Part shown: in pieces, positions 22,769-32,363 of the stretch
How positions within the stretch are numbered: the stretch's first letter is position 1
How the letters are laid out: every line of letters begins with the position of its first letter
Source: Rhizoclosmatium globosum
Lineage: Eukaryota; Chytridiomycota; Chytridiomycetes; Chytridiales; Chytriomycetaceae
Assembly: GCA_002104985.1 (NCBI GenBank)
Contig: MCGO01000075.1
Span: 140,187 to 204,186 of the forward strand
Length of the DNA stretch: 64,000 nt
Reading direction: 5' to 3'
The notes under the pieces: generated by a model
The model's input: only the letters and a program-made list of their open reading frames with translations
Database searches by the model: none
Told to the model about the DNA's origin: nothing
Made by a program: the position numbers and the translations under genes

Positions 22769-23182
22769 TTGTCCACTGCGACACTTGTTGAAGCCAGTGT
22801 TCAAGAACTTGAAAGCAAGGCTGTGGAAAAGACTGTAGAACCAGAGAAAACTCCAGCTAGAAAAGGACTCACTGCAAAAGAATTGATAAAACGTAACATC
22901 GTTCCACGAAAGTATGTCGAAAAACCAAAAGAACCCGACGTTAAACAAAAATCCGTTAAAGACGAAGAAGCGGAGCTACTGAAACTTTTCAGTAAAGAAA
23001 TCTCAGCTTTGAACGACATACAGGAAATGAAGGATAAAGGAGAAGATCAAAGCTTGTTGGGAATGCTTATTGGATGTCCCTATCTCACAGGGAAATCACG
23101 AAAGGAAACTGAGGAATTACTTCAACGTTATGGTGGTTCATGTCCTATTACTTCTAATTCGGCACTGTCCGACGGTGAATAA
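22769..23182 (+). CDS. Small hypothetical protein, start unresolved
   Basis: An open frame of about 137 codons with a charged, helical, Lys/Glu-rich N-terminal half (KTPARKGLTAKELIKRNIVP) and a more conserved-looking end (SLLGMLIGCPYLTGKSRKE, TEELLQRYGG). There is no ATG at its beginning. A short upstream exon containing the ATG at 22722 or 22662 is likely, but I could not settle the splice junction. No domain is recognised, and there is no signal peptide or membrane helix. It is downstream of SMC6 in the same orientation, 280 bp away, and is followed by AATAAA-like sequence near 23211-23238. It is likely a real gene, of unknown function. Confidence 0.45.
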   Translation: MSTATLVEASVQELESKAVEKTVEPEKTPARKGLTAKELIKRNIVPRKYVEKPKEPDVKQKSVKDEEAELLKLFSKEISALNDIQEMKDKGEDQSLLGMLIGCPYLTGKSRKETEELLQRYGGSCPITSNSALSDGE

Positions 23183-23342
23183 GACAGTGTATGAAAACTA
23201 GGTTCTACAAGGAATAAACTCTTGTTTATTTGAATAAAACGGGATCCTCCATTTCTTTGATTGTTAAGTAATAAATAAATTTTCATTTGAAGATTCATAT
23301 ATTGCTTTTTCCTGTTTCCATAGGTATGGAATCATCAAGAAA

Positions 23343-25331
23343 TTACTCGTACTGAAACTCTGCAGCAACATCCCAACGACTTCCAGGAGCTCTCGCCCCA
23401 CATACTTGATAAATCTCATCACTTCGCCTTCCCGCATAACCAAATTCAAACAATTACTAGTCGCACTCACACTCAACAAAGCCCCTCCATCACCTTCAGC
23501 CCATCCTCCATCTCATTCCCATACCCACTCTTTTGTGCACGATACTGCGCGGGATCCTCGTTTCCTTCATCCGGTGCCATGTAACAATCAAATCCACCGA
23601 CTTCATCACTAGCCCACGCCTCTGCGTCCTTCTTTGTCCGTTCACACACGAAACAGAGCGTCGCGTCGAGAACACCGAGGTCTTCGTTCGCGCTGGAGGT
23701 TGTAGCGAGGGTGTAATCCATTCCTGGGCGGAAGCGGCGGATTCGGGAGCGGAGGGAGGTTGGTTTTAGGGATGTGATGAGGTAGAGGAAGCGGAGGAAT
23801 GGTTTGGATGTGAAGAGGGTGTGTTGGATGGATGCTAAGTCTGTGGAGGGGTCGGTTTTGGAGAGGGTTGGGGTCTTTGGGTGGGGAGGGGGTGGTTTAG
23901 TTGGAGGAACGGTGTTTGTGGGAGGGGCCTGTTGGGGTCCAGTTTCCTTTGATGCCGGCTTCGTAGTTTGCGATTGGGGCTGGAGTTTTTGGGGAGCGGG
24001 GCTTCTTGGGGAGGAGGTCGTCGTGCTCATCTTGGTGAATTGTGGAGGCTGTGAGGGATGCAGCAAGCGAGGGTTCAAGGAAGGAGGTGAGTTGGATCGA
24101 AGATTCGGAGCAGAATCGTTCATTGGCTTGGGCAATACGGAAGGTTTCAAGTACATTGGGTTGATAAATGGCTTGAGGAATGCGATTTCCTCAGGAGTAA
24201 GTGGAGTTGAATCTTCATCTTCGCCTTCTTCTTCAGGTTCAGTGGGTGCTGGAAGTGGGAGCCCTTGACTGAAAACTTTGGCAAATCGTGGAATGGAAAC
24301 TCGCCATCGTCGTTCATGAGCTGGTCCAACGAAGCAGTCGCCTTTTCAGCACCCAATTCAGCCTGCTCCTTCTCGTACGCAGCAAACTCTTCCTCTGTCA
24401 TGTCTTCTGGCTGCATAACATGGAACCAACCAGAAATAGATGGTCTGTCTCTGTCAACAGAAACAACTTCCGCTACAGAGTGGAACGAGTGACCTGTTGC
24501 AGAAATTAGAATCATATCATTAATACACGAAAAAAAACATACCAGGCTGAACAGCAAACATGGCCATTTGATTCCAAGAAGGTGGAATAATGACTGTTGG
24601 ATGAACAGCTGGAGTTCCCTTACTCACAACAGGAAGCAATTCCAAGCCTCCACCGTCTTCAGGCTTCCAAGGGTGATCAGGGTCAGTTAAGTAGATAATG
24701 TACGACACGCTACGAGTTCCAATGACATCATCGTGACACAGAAGGTGACAGCCCGCCTTGTATCTGTTGTGGGACAGATCCGCCTTTGACGGGCTCAGCT
24801 TTCCCACGCCACAAACCTTCCCAACAAAGTCTCTGAATTCCTCCGAATAAAGTGCATTTCTGAGTTCAAGCAAATTCGAGAGTTGTTTGAGTTCGTGGTC
24901 GGGAAGCCCGTCCAAGTTTGCCAAATCGCCCGTTTGGAACACGCGGTAAATGTCAGTTTCCTTTCGAGTTGCGTGGATTGCGAGGAGCTCTTGGCGCACT
25001 CGGCGGAGGAGGTCGTCGGAGACCAGCGACGGGATCACAATGTGCTGGTACGGCCCGGCTTGATTGGGAGATAGTTGGATTGAATAAGGTGGCAGAAATA
25101 GATAAGGGAAGGTAGTTTAGGTGTAGTCAGGTTGGAGGCAGTTGACTCACACTTGACATAGTCCTTTCGCAGAGTTTCAGCTTCGTTCAAAAGGCCCTGA
25201 CGAAACACTTTTTGTGGATTGGCTTCTCCTTTGAGTCGCTTGATCAATCGAGGCTTCTTTGGAGACGTTGCTGCTGCTCCTTCGCCGTTGGGATGTTTCA
25301 TAATTGCTTTTTTTGTTTTTGGAACTGTCAA
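23343..25331 (-). CDS. Ofd1/Tpa1-type prolyl 4-hydroxylase (2-oxoglutarate/Fe(II) dioxygenase), several frame breaks
   Basis: Exon 1 is 25331-25151 (intron 92 nt), exon 2 is 25058-24543 (intron 49 nt), and exon 3 runs from 24493 to the stop at 23343-23345. Exon 2 holds PYQHIVIPSL, HLLCHDDVIGTRSVSYIIYL (iron-binding HxD) and DGGGLELLP. Exon 3 starts GHSFHSVAEV (second iron histidine) and RPSISGWFHV. The Ofd1/Tpa1 C-terminal domain follows: RRFRPGMDYTLAT, LDATLCFV, GGFDCYMAPDEGNEDPAQY and, near the end, APGSRWDV. In yeasts these proteins hydroxylate ribosomal protein uS12 and link oxygen to translation and SREBP. Exon 3 changes frame about five times (near 24280, 24142, 23945, 23482 and 23396), yet every frame keeps family-like sequence. 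The start is 158 bp from the divergent G-alpha gene. Confidence 0.78.
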
Positions 25332-25489
25332 GTGTGACTCATTGGACTCAGTTTATTCCATTATTATTTTGCGCTTTACGTCAGATTTACTTGCTCAGAT
25401 TTGAAGGATTTCTCATGCGTAAAAGAGATTTGCGTTTGGAACAAACGTGTTAATCTTGCCCTTCCTCTGTTCACTTCAACTTACTCACC

Positions 25490-26965
25490 ATGGGTGCGCT
25501 TTGTAGCTCCAACACAGATTCTCCAGGAGCCGCAGTAAACCGCGAAATAGAAAAGGCGATTGAAGTGGAACGAAGGCAGCAACAAAAGGTTATAAAACTA
25601 TTGCTTCTAGGTGAGAATACCAACCAGTCGGATACTTCCTAACTATCCTGATAGGGGCGGGAGAAACAGGGAAATCAACCATTCTTAAACAATTTCGACT
25701 GATATATGGGTCAGGATTCTCGAATGAGGAACGGGAATCATTCAAGACTATCATCATCGTGTCAATATATCAGAGTATCCAAACGCTTTTATTCGCAATG
25801 GACACTTTAGAGATTCCGTTCGGCTTTAACCCAATCAACCATGCACCATCAACAACACTCAACCACCTTCATGAAGAACTATCCACAAACTTACTGTATA
25901 CCACATCAAATAAAAGCATGAAATCAAGCTCTTCGATCAAAAGTTCTGCGCAAACGTCTGTCTGGAGCAGTCATTTAGACAAAGCCAGTGTTATAACAGA
26001 CAAATCGGATAGGCCTCCAGCGCGCAAAAAGGATCCTTACGCAGAAATAGCAAGCAAAATATATCGGGAAACTATTCCTTTGCCAAATCCAGTGAGAGAG
26101 GCTGCATCAAGGCTCAAAGACATGGATCTACTCAGCCATGGCTTCTTGGATCAATTGGAACCAGAAACTGTTGATGCAATTAAGACTGTTTGGAAGGATA
26201 GTGGGTTGCAATATTGCCTTCGAAGGGCAAATGAGTTTCAGCTGAGTGATACGTGTGCCTTGTAAGTCTTGAAACGAATGTCCATAGTCTCTGATAAGCT
26301 TAATTTCCTCGATATATAGCTACTTGAACGATTGCGATAGATTCTTTTGTCCAGGATATGTCCCAACTGATGCCGACATCCTCAACATGCGACTTATGAC
26401 CATTAAAGTAACAGAAACAAAGCTAGCGATAGGAAAGGCTCTATATCGGATAATAGATGTAGGGGGACAGCGCCTGGAACGAAAGAAATGGGCCTACTAC
26501 TTTGACGATGTTCTTGCAATCTTATTTGTGGTTGCCTTGAGCAGCTATGATCAAGTACTTCTTGAAGCACACGATGTTAATAGAAGTGAGTTCGGTATCA
26601 AAATATAAATGAAGTTAATATTCTTCTAAGTGATGGAATCATTGAACCTGTTCGCTTCAATATGCAACCATCCCCTATTCAAAAAGACGTCTATGATTCT
26701 TTTCCTCAATAAGATTGATATCTTCACAGAGAAACTCAAGACTTCAATGGTGGTCGACTACTTCCCAGACTTCCACGGAAAAAACGAGTATCAACAAGCG
26801 TCAGACTTCTTTCTGCAAAAGTTTCTCGACATCAACAAGTACAAGGAAAAAGCCATATATCCGTACTTTACAAAGGCCACTGACACGAAACAGACGCAAG
26901 TTGTTTTGACAACTGTCACTAATATCCTTGTCCAAATTGGATTACAGGAAACCGGATTTATGTAG
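25490..26965 (+). CDS. Heterotrimeric G protein alpha subunit (copy 1, intact)
   Basis: Four exons (25490-25610, 25655-26261, 26320-26585, 26631-26965) give 442 residues with correct phase throughout. The N-terminus MGALCSS carries Gly2 for myristoylation and Cys5 for palmitoylation, so it should sit at the plasma membrane. Guanine-nucleotide motifs are all present: P-loop GAGETGKST, switch II DVGGQRLERKKW with the catalytic Gln, LNKID, and FTKATDTKQ (TCAT motif variant). Switch I keeps the Arg and Mg-binding Thr (MRLMTIKVTET), but the following TG is replaced by IK. The helical domain carries about 90 extra residues, rich in Ser and Lys, compared with the usual length of about 355. The tail LVQIGLQETGFM would contact the receptor. 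It would signal from a seven-TM receptor to an unknown effector. Confidence 0.9.
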
Positions 26966-27040
26966 CCGAAAAATATTTCGTTGTTATGATACGTATGTGA
27001 ATAAAAATGTAATACATTGTGTAAATCCTTTACATGCAAG

Positions 27041-27166
27041 AAACGTCTATAGGATATTCGAAAGTGGGCGACAACGGATAGAAAGCAAGCAACGGGCGGT
27101 GCTGTTTTGTTTATCCGTGAACAATTTTTGATTGGTTTAGCTTGAAAGAAATGGAATTAATATAAG
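27041..27166 (+). pseudogene. Relic of a G-alpha gene with an internal deletion
   Basis: Between G-alpha copies 1 and 2 one frame reads VYRIFESGRQRIESKQ, a degraded switch II block (compare VYKIFDVGGQRIERKK in copy 2). It continues directly into AVLFCLSVNNF and then, after stops, into sequence matching the extreme C-terminus of copy 2 (SVNNILVRLALKDMGLI). Everything between switch II and the last helix is missing. It is the leftover of another tandem copy. Confidence 0.6.
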
Positions 27167-27232
27167 ATTGGATGTATATATCATTAAAATTTAATTTGTT
27201 ATCTTGAGAATAATCACCTGTTTAAATCGGGT

Positions 27233-27320
27233 TTCAGGAAACCGGATATATGCAACCAAAAATATTCTTTGTTATGATATGTGGATAGCGCTGTAATAAA
27301 TCGTGTCAAAGATTTACAAT
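27233..27320 (+). pseudogene. Second relic of a G-alpha 3' end
   Basis: The sequence TCAGGAAACCGGATATATG and its AT-rich 3' flank (AAATATTCTTTGTTATGATATG, then a GTAATAAATCGTGT block) repeat, with differences, the last codons and the 3' flank of G-alpha copy 1 at 26944-27030. The coding meaning (QETGYM) matches the end of copy 1 (QETGFM). It is a duplicated tail without the rest of the gene. Confidence 0.55.
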
Positions 27321-27365
27321 CGAGAATCACTCACAGTTTGAAGTCCCTCGCGCTTTTTACCATCC

Positions 27366-28852
27366 ATGGGCTTATGTACTAGCTCAATACAAGAAGTTGC
27401 GCTTCATTCTGTGAACTGTTCGATTGACAGGGCGATTGAGTTGGAACGAGCTGAGCGTGAAAATGAAATCAAACTGCTTCTATTAGGTGGGATCTCGATA
27501 CAGCAATGATTGAAGAAGCTAAACCTTTGTCTCAAGGAGCCGGTGAAACAGGAAAATCCACGATTCTTAAGCAGTTCCGATTGATTTATGGAACAGGATT
27601 CACAGATCAAGAACGAATATCGTTTCGAACGGCTATTATTGTCAATATCTGTCAAAGTATCAAGACGCTTCTTTTGGCGATGGATACGCTTGAAATTCCT
27701 TTTGGATTTGATCCTGCACTTTACCCGCATGATACTCAGATAGAGGATGAGGAGGAAACTCTTGTCAGAAAGATAGAGACGACAACCGTGTTTGATGTAT
27801 TGTCACCTCCTCAGATTCCACAGTATTTGTCGTTCGCCTCGCACTCTTCAATAGACATTGTTCGACCTTCAACTACTGTTAATCCAAGAAGAGACCCACT
27901 CGCTATAATAGCATCAAAACTGTATAAATCTAGTACAAAGACTGCGCATATACAAAATGCAATTGAAGCTATAGTAGGCATTGATATTGGCGTTGGGTTT
28001 CTGGATGATGTTGATGAATCTGTCATTGGCGCGATCAAGACGATTTGGAAAGACCCTGGAATACAGTATTGTTTCAAACGGGCTAACGAGTTCCAGTTGA
28101 ATGATACATGCCAATAGTTGAGTTGAAATGAATCTACGGGATTGCTAATAAGATATTCGATAGCTATTTGAACGATTGCGATCGATTCTTTGCATCTGAT
28201 TATACACCTTCTGATGACGATATTTTGAACGTCCGAATTATGACGCTTAAAGTAAGCGAAACGAAGGTCAAGGTTGGGGATAAAGTCTACAAGATATTTG
28301 ATGTCGGTGGACAACGAATAGAGCGTAAAAAATGGGCTGCACTGTTTGATGATGTGATAGCGATCATTTTTGTCGTGCATTGAGTAGCTACAATCAAGTG
28401 TGCTTTGAAGACCATACCACGAATCGAAGTAAGGCAACATCGTTTCCAAGTTAAACAACTTATGTGTATCGGATGATAGTCACAGAATCCTTGAATCTAT
28501 TTTCTGCCATATGTAATCATCCATTATTCAAAGACACAGCAATGCTGCTTTTCCTCAACAAGACGGATATATTCCAAGAGAAGTTACAATTCTATGCCGT
28601 TTCAGATTATTTTCCGGAATTTACAGGTTTGCTTTGTTATCATTTGTTGAATAGTCTGATTCTTTCAGGACAACGAGTAGAACCTGCGGGAGCATTCTTT
28701 CATAAACTATTCATTGATTTGAAAAGTATAAAGACAAGAAGCTGTATACCCATTACGTGAACGCAATCGATACCAAACAAACCGAAGCAGTGCTTTTGTC
28801 AGTAAATAACATCTTAGTTCGTTTAGCGTTGAAAGATATGGGATTAATATAG
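27366..28852 (+). CDS. Heterotrimeric G protein alpha subunit (copy 2), two frame breaks
   Basis: Exons by comparison with copies 1 and 3: 27366-27486, 27537-28116, 28164-28428, 28480-28626 and 28669-28852. The N-terminus MGLCTSS has Gly2 and Cys4 for lipid attachment. The P-loop GAGETGKST, switch II DVGGQRIERKKW and LNKTDIF are present, and the helical domain has an insertion as in copy 1. Exon 3 is 265 nt here but 266 nt in both paralogues: one base is missing near 28376, just after FVV. Exon 5 shifts again near 28727-28733, after which the family ending (VNNILVRLALKDMGLI) is read in another frame. So it is either a recently broken gene or an error in the consensus. Apart from the breaks it looks functional. 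Confidence 0.75.
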
Positions 28853-28956
28853 TTTGAATTTATGATATGTATAAAAGAAGATCACCCGTTTATCAGAAAG
28901 ACTCTAACAGATTTACAGGCCTTTACTCGCCAATCAACTCTTGCTTCTGGCCAACT

Positions 28957-30534
28957 ATGGGAAACTGCGCGTCAAATCCAGAGGAAGTAGCTGCAAAAGC
29001 CATCAGCAGGCAAATTGACCAGACAATCAGCGCCGAGCAGAAGACATCGGGGTTACAAGGAACTATCAAACTGTTGATATTAGGTATTCCCACAAACTCT
29101 GACCCTGTCAAGTGTCCTCAATAATAATATCGATACGAACAGGAGCGGGCGATACAGGCAAATCAACAGTTCTCAAACAGTTCCGCTTGATTTATGGGAC
29201 TGGCTTTACTGAACAAGAAAAAGTATCGTTCCGGGCCGCGATTCTTCTCAATATTCTTACCTCCGCTCGAGCACTTGTGGAAGCAATGGATAAACTCAAG
29301 ATTCCTTACGGCTTTGATCCGTCAGATACCGAGAAATATGGAGAGCTGATGAATCACGGAGCAAGCGTGACAAATATGGCAAAGAGTATACCAAGTTCGC
29401 GGCGGCAGACGCTTGGAGCCAGTGGAAGTATTATCCAACTCGCAAGTGTCGGAAGTGAAGCGAAGCAGAGTTTATTGGATTTGAAAGTTAGTCATATGGA
29501 TGGATTGGTGGATGTGCCGAAAGACGCGACTGCTCGGTTAGCGGAAATACTGTATAATAAGCAAAAAGTGCCAGAGACTAGTCCAGTATATTGGGCGAGT
29601 GATCGCGTGAGGGGACTCGAGTTGATTCCCTATGCGATTCCGGGGACGCTGTTGACGCTATTAAATGTGTTTGGGAAGATCCTGGAATTCAATATTGTTA
29701 TTCGCGACGAGGTGAAGTTCAGTTGATGGATACCTGTGCCTTGTGAGTGTTTGTTTCCTCGAATACACGTTGATTAGATGGTTCCAGCTTTCTGAATGAT
29801 ATCGATCGATTCTGTGCAAGCGACTTTGAACCAACAGATCAAGACATTTTGAATGCACGAGTACTCACTACGACTATTACCGAAACTAAATTTGTGATAC
29901 AAAACATTTTGTATCGCGTGTTTGATGTTGGGGGACAGAGAAGTGAACGGAAGAAATGGGCTCCGTATTTTGATGATGTTTCGGCAATTATTTATCTAGT
30001 TGCGATAAGCAGTTTTGATCAGCGATGTATGGAGGATGAAAGTGCGAATAGAAGTAAGATTCTGGCTGATTAAGTAGTGACTAATTGGACTCTTACAAAA
30101 GTGCTGGAAAGCTTGAATCTATTTGGAACTATATGTAACCATCCCGTGTTCAAAAAGACGAATTTCATTCTGTTCATGAACAAAATTGATCTTTTCAAAG
30201 AGAAGCTCAAAACCATATTGGTCTCAACATATTTTCCGGATTATACTGGTCTGATCGTTAACATCCCTGAAGATATCCTAAACTGTTTCTTAAAGGACCC
30301 AATGAGTATACAGCGACATCACAATATTTTTCCTCTCGGTTTCAAGGAATCAATAAGTACCCCGAAAAGAGCATCTACACACATTTCACATGGGCGACTG
30401 ATACGAAACAAATTAAGAATGTGCTGGAAACCGTTCGAGGAATAATACAAAAGTGAGCAACACCCCTGTTAAATGTGGAAACTATTTTACTAACCTATTG
30501 AAGACAAAATTTGGCATCGTTGGGATTGACTTGA
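28957..30534 (+). CDS. Heterotrimeric G protein alpha subunit (copy 3), one frame break
   Basis: Exons 28957-29083, 29143-29742, 29788-30053, 30102-30248, 30296-30452 and 30504-30534. The N-terminus MGNCASN is a classic Gly2/Cys4 lipidation signal. The P-loop is GAGDTGKST (Glu to Asp), switch I is [11 protein letters not shown], switch II is [12 protein letters not shown], then MNKIDLF and TWATDTKQ. The last short exon gives the tail LASLGLT, so the stop at 30453 seen in unspliced sequence is inside an intron. The exons sum to 1328 nt, one short of a whole number of codons, matching the frame change in the GGGG run at 29642-29645. The helical domain is enlarged, as in the other two. It would act at the plasma membrane in receptor signalling. 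Confidence 0.82.
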
Positions 30535-31060
30535 TCATGAAAACAAGAATGTAGAGTGAACTTATACATACAATAAATAATTGAATAGCCACATCAGGTC
30601 GTTCGTTAATGCATGGTGTTAGAACTAGAATTGAATGCTCGTTAGGAGGAAGGGATAACGTAGACAGAGCATGGCCGTGAGTCCATATCGTCACTCCACA
30701 GAGAACAATTGTGCTGGTCATGTGATAACAAACACATCACCACGTTCAAAATCTCAATTATAATGCATTGATTCAAGAGTTGTCCTTCGAAAGCAAGGAT
30801 TATGTGAGCCAAAGGAGCAGAAACAAAGTAAGGTCTATATCGAAAGCCTTGCATCAACGAATGTTAATAGGGGTCACGTGCAATTAAGTGCCACTGAATC
30901 GCCAGGGCGGAGTTATGGCTCCAACTGAACAAGAAAAGAACACGTCGCTGCAAATTGACCATATGCATGGAATTGTTGGCTGTCAAAGTGCGTCTAAATG
31001 GCAAGAATTTGAAATTTGAAATTGACGAGTGGGGAAAGAGGTGGCGTTGTGGAGATTTTG
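30535..31060. other. Intergenic stretch without a supported gene
   Basis: Short ORFs on both strands overlap each other and show no domain. This spacer holds the 3' flank of the G-alpha cluster and the promoter of the small secreted peptide gene. I see no repeat or RNA gene. Confidence 0.4.
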
Positions 31061-31067
31061 AAAACCA

Positions 31068-31075
31068 TATAAAAA
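31068..31075 (+). promoter_or_regulatory. TATA box of the small secreted peptide gene
   Basis: TATAAAAA lies 54 bp upstream of the ATG at 31129. This is the clearest TATA element in the window and fits a strongly or conditionally expressed small gene. Confidence 0.45.
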
Positions 31076-31128
31076 GCGATGGCCAAACAGCGGAAAGATG
31101 CAACCAATTAACATCCAAACTCGATCCA

Positions 31129-31314
31129 ATGAAGCTCTCATTTGCCCCTCTTGCAGTCGCCTTGATCGTCGTTGCTACCAGTGTCTCTGCCGTTCCCGTT
31201 GACCGCATTGACGCAGCTCCAGCTCCAGCTGCTGCTGATTCTGCTGTCTCTCCAAATCTTTTCAACCTTTATGGTTGGTGTACCTGCTTCCCATGCGGCA
31301 AGAGATGCGAATGA
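31129..31314 (+). CDS. Small secreted cysteine-rich peptide precursor (61 residues)
   Basis: The ATG at 31129 opens a frame of 61 codons. Residues 1-21 form a textbook signal peptide (MKLSF, a hydrophobic core and a VSA cleavage site). A propeptide-like stretch rich in Ala, Pro and Asp follows. The last 15 residues hold four cysteines with spacing C-x-C-x2-C-x3-C (WCTCFPCGKRCE). Two disulfides are likely and a compact mature peptide could be released. The class is not identifiable: an antimicrobial peptide, a signalling peptide or a small effector are all possible. The gene stands alone between the G-alpha cluster and the phosphoribosyltransferase gene, with its own TATA box and an AATAAA at 31368. 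It has no intron. Confidence 0.6.
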   Translation: MKLSFAPLAVALIVVATSVSAVPVDRIDAAPAPAAADSAVSPNLFNLYGWCTCFPCGKRCE

Positions 31315-31528
31315 TTGCAAGTAGTTATTCAAGTTCGTTACTTGCTTCATTTGATTTAGAGTTCTGAATAAAGAATGTACTTTGTATAAATTTGTTACTT
31401 TAGTTTATCCATTTCGTTCTTTCCATTCATATCGAAGGCTGAGCAGGAGGCGCGGTTGAGGGGAAAGCAAACCAGAGGATTGGCGGCTTTGTGAGGGCTG
31501 AAACAAACAATCCCGAATCCAACTTCGA

Positions 31529-32235
31529 ATGCAGTTTCCCTTCAGCCTGAGCTCCACCGACACAAACAAGATCCCTTCGCAATGGCGGGATAGGTTTGTA
31601 ACCTTGATCGAATCTCTCCAATACTCCTTCAACTTCAACGTGTAAGCCCTTACTAAGCCATCACCAGGAAACACGCATCGGCCTTCCTCGCATCGACAGT
31701 GTCCCTCGAGTCGCCTGCGTTGGTCGTTGCATCGAACGTGGGTGCTGTTCCTGTCGCGGTCTGTCTCGCAAAGAAAGCAAAGAGCAGAATCGCTCTCGTT
31801 TCAACAAACAACGAAAACTTGAGGCATTTTAATGTTTCAAAGGAGGAAGTGAAAGGTCGCGTGGTGGTTGTTGTTGATGGTGAGTAGTGCCTCCTTCAGC
31901 CAAACCAATTAACTAAGCCACCTGAATTAAGATGGAATAGGACCAGATACTCAGTTTGCTGTAAAGTCATTGCAGAAAATGTCGCCTGAAAAGATTGTGG
32001 TGGTTTCTCCAGTTGGCCCAATTGAATCTTGTGAGACGCTCGCTCGAGAAGTGGATCGCTTGATTGTTCCCCTTCAACCCCGCAATTTTCAAGCTGTTGG
32101 ACTTTGGTGTGGTTTTAATTAAGTGCTGTTTTGTGTTTAACTCTTTGGAATTTCTACAGGTACGATAATTTCCCTCAAGTTGATGATACAGAAGTGATAC
32201 AGTTGTTGAATCAGTCAAAAGAGTTTAGATTGTAA
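31529..32235 (+). CDS. Phosphoribosyltransferase-fold protein
   Basis: Four exons (31529-31593, 31668-31879, 31932-32106, 32160-32235) give 175 residues with all phases matching. The N-terminus WRDRKHASAFLAS fits the FxDRxxAgxxLA start of this family. SNVGAVPVA follows, then the phosphoribosyl-pyrophosphate loop region VVVVVDDGIGPDTQ (the two Asp are conserved), KIVVVSPVGP and a C-terminal WYDNFPQVDDTEVIQLL. This pattern resembles the stand-alone predicted phosphoribosyltransferases of COG1926. The substrate is unknown. The canonical TGxT after the acidic pair is altered to GPDT, so catalytic activity is uncertain. An intron of only 26 nt would also join exons 1 and 2 in frame, but the 74-nt intron gives the better family match. 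Confidence 0.7.
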
Positions 32236-32363
32236 TAAATTGTATATTCATTGATTTAATGTCGAGTTCGATCTTTATGCCCTAGTCCTAAAATGACAAA
32301 CCCGCCGATTCGCATCCAAAATATCACTCAAATAACCTCCAACGATCACCACCTGCAGCCAGT

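Noticed and set aside
27811..28458. Leftward ORF of 215 codons opposite G-alpha copy 2
   Set aside because: Antisense shadow; the plus strand encodes conserved G-protein motifs over the same region.
30482..30857. Leftward hydrophobic ORFs downstream of the G-alpha cluster
   Set aside because: They overlap each other and the last G-alpha exon, with no domain; hydrophobicity comes from T-rich sequence.
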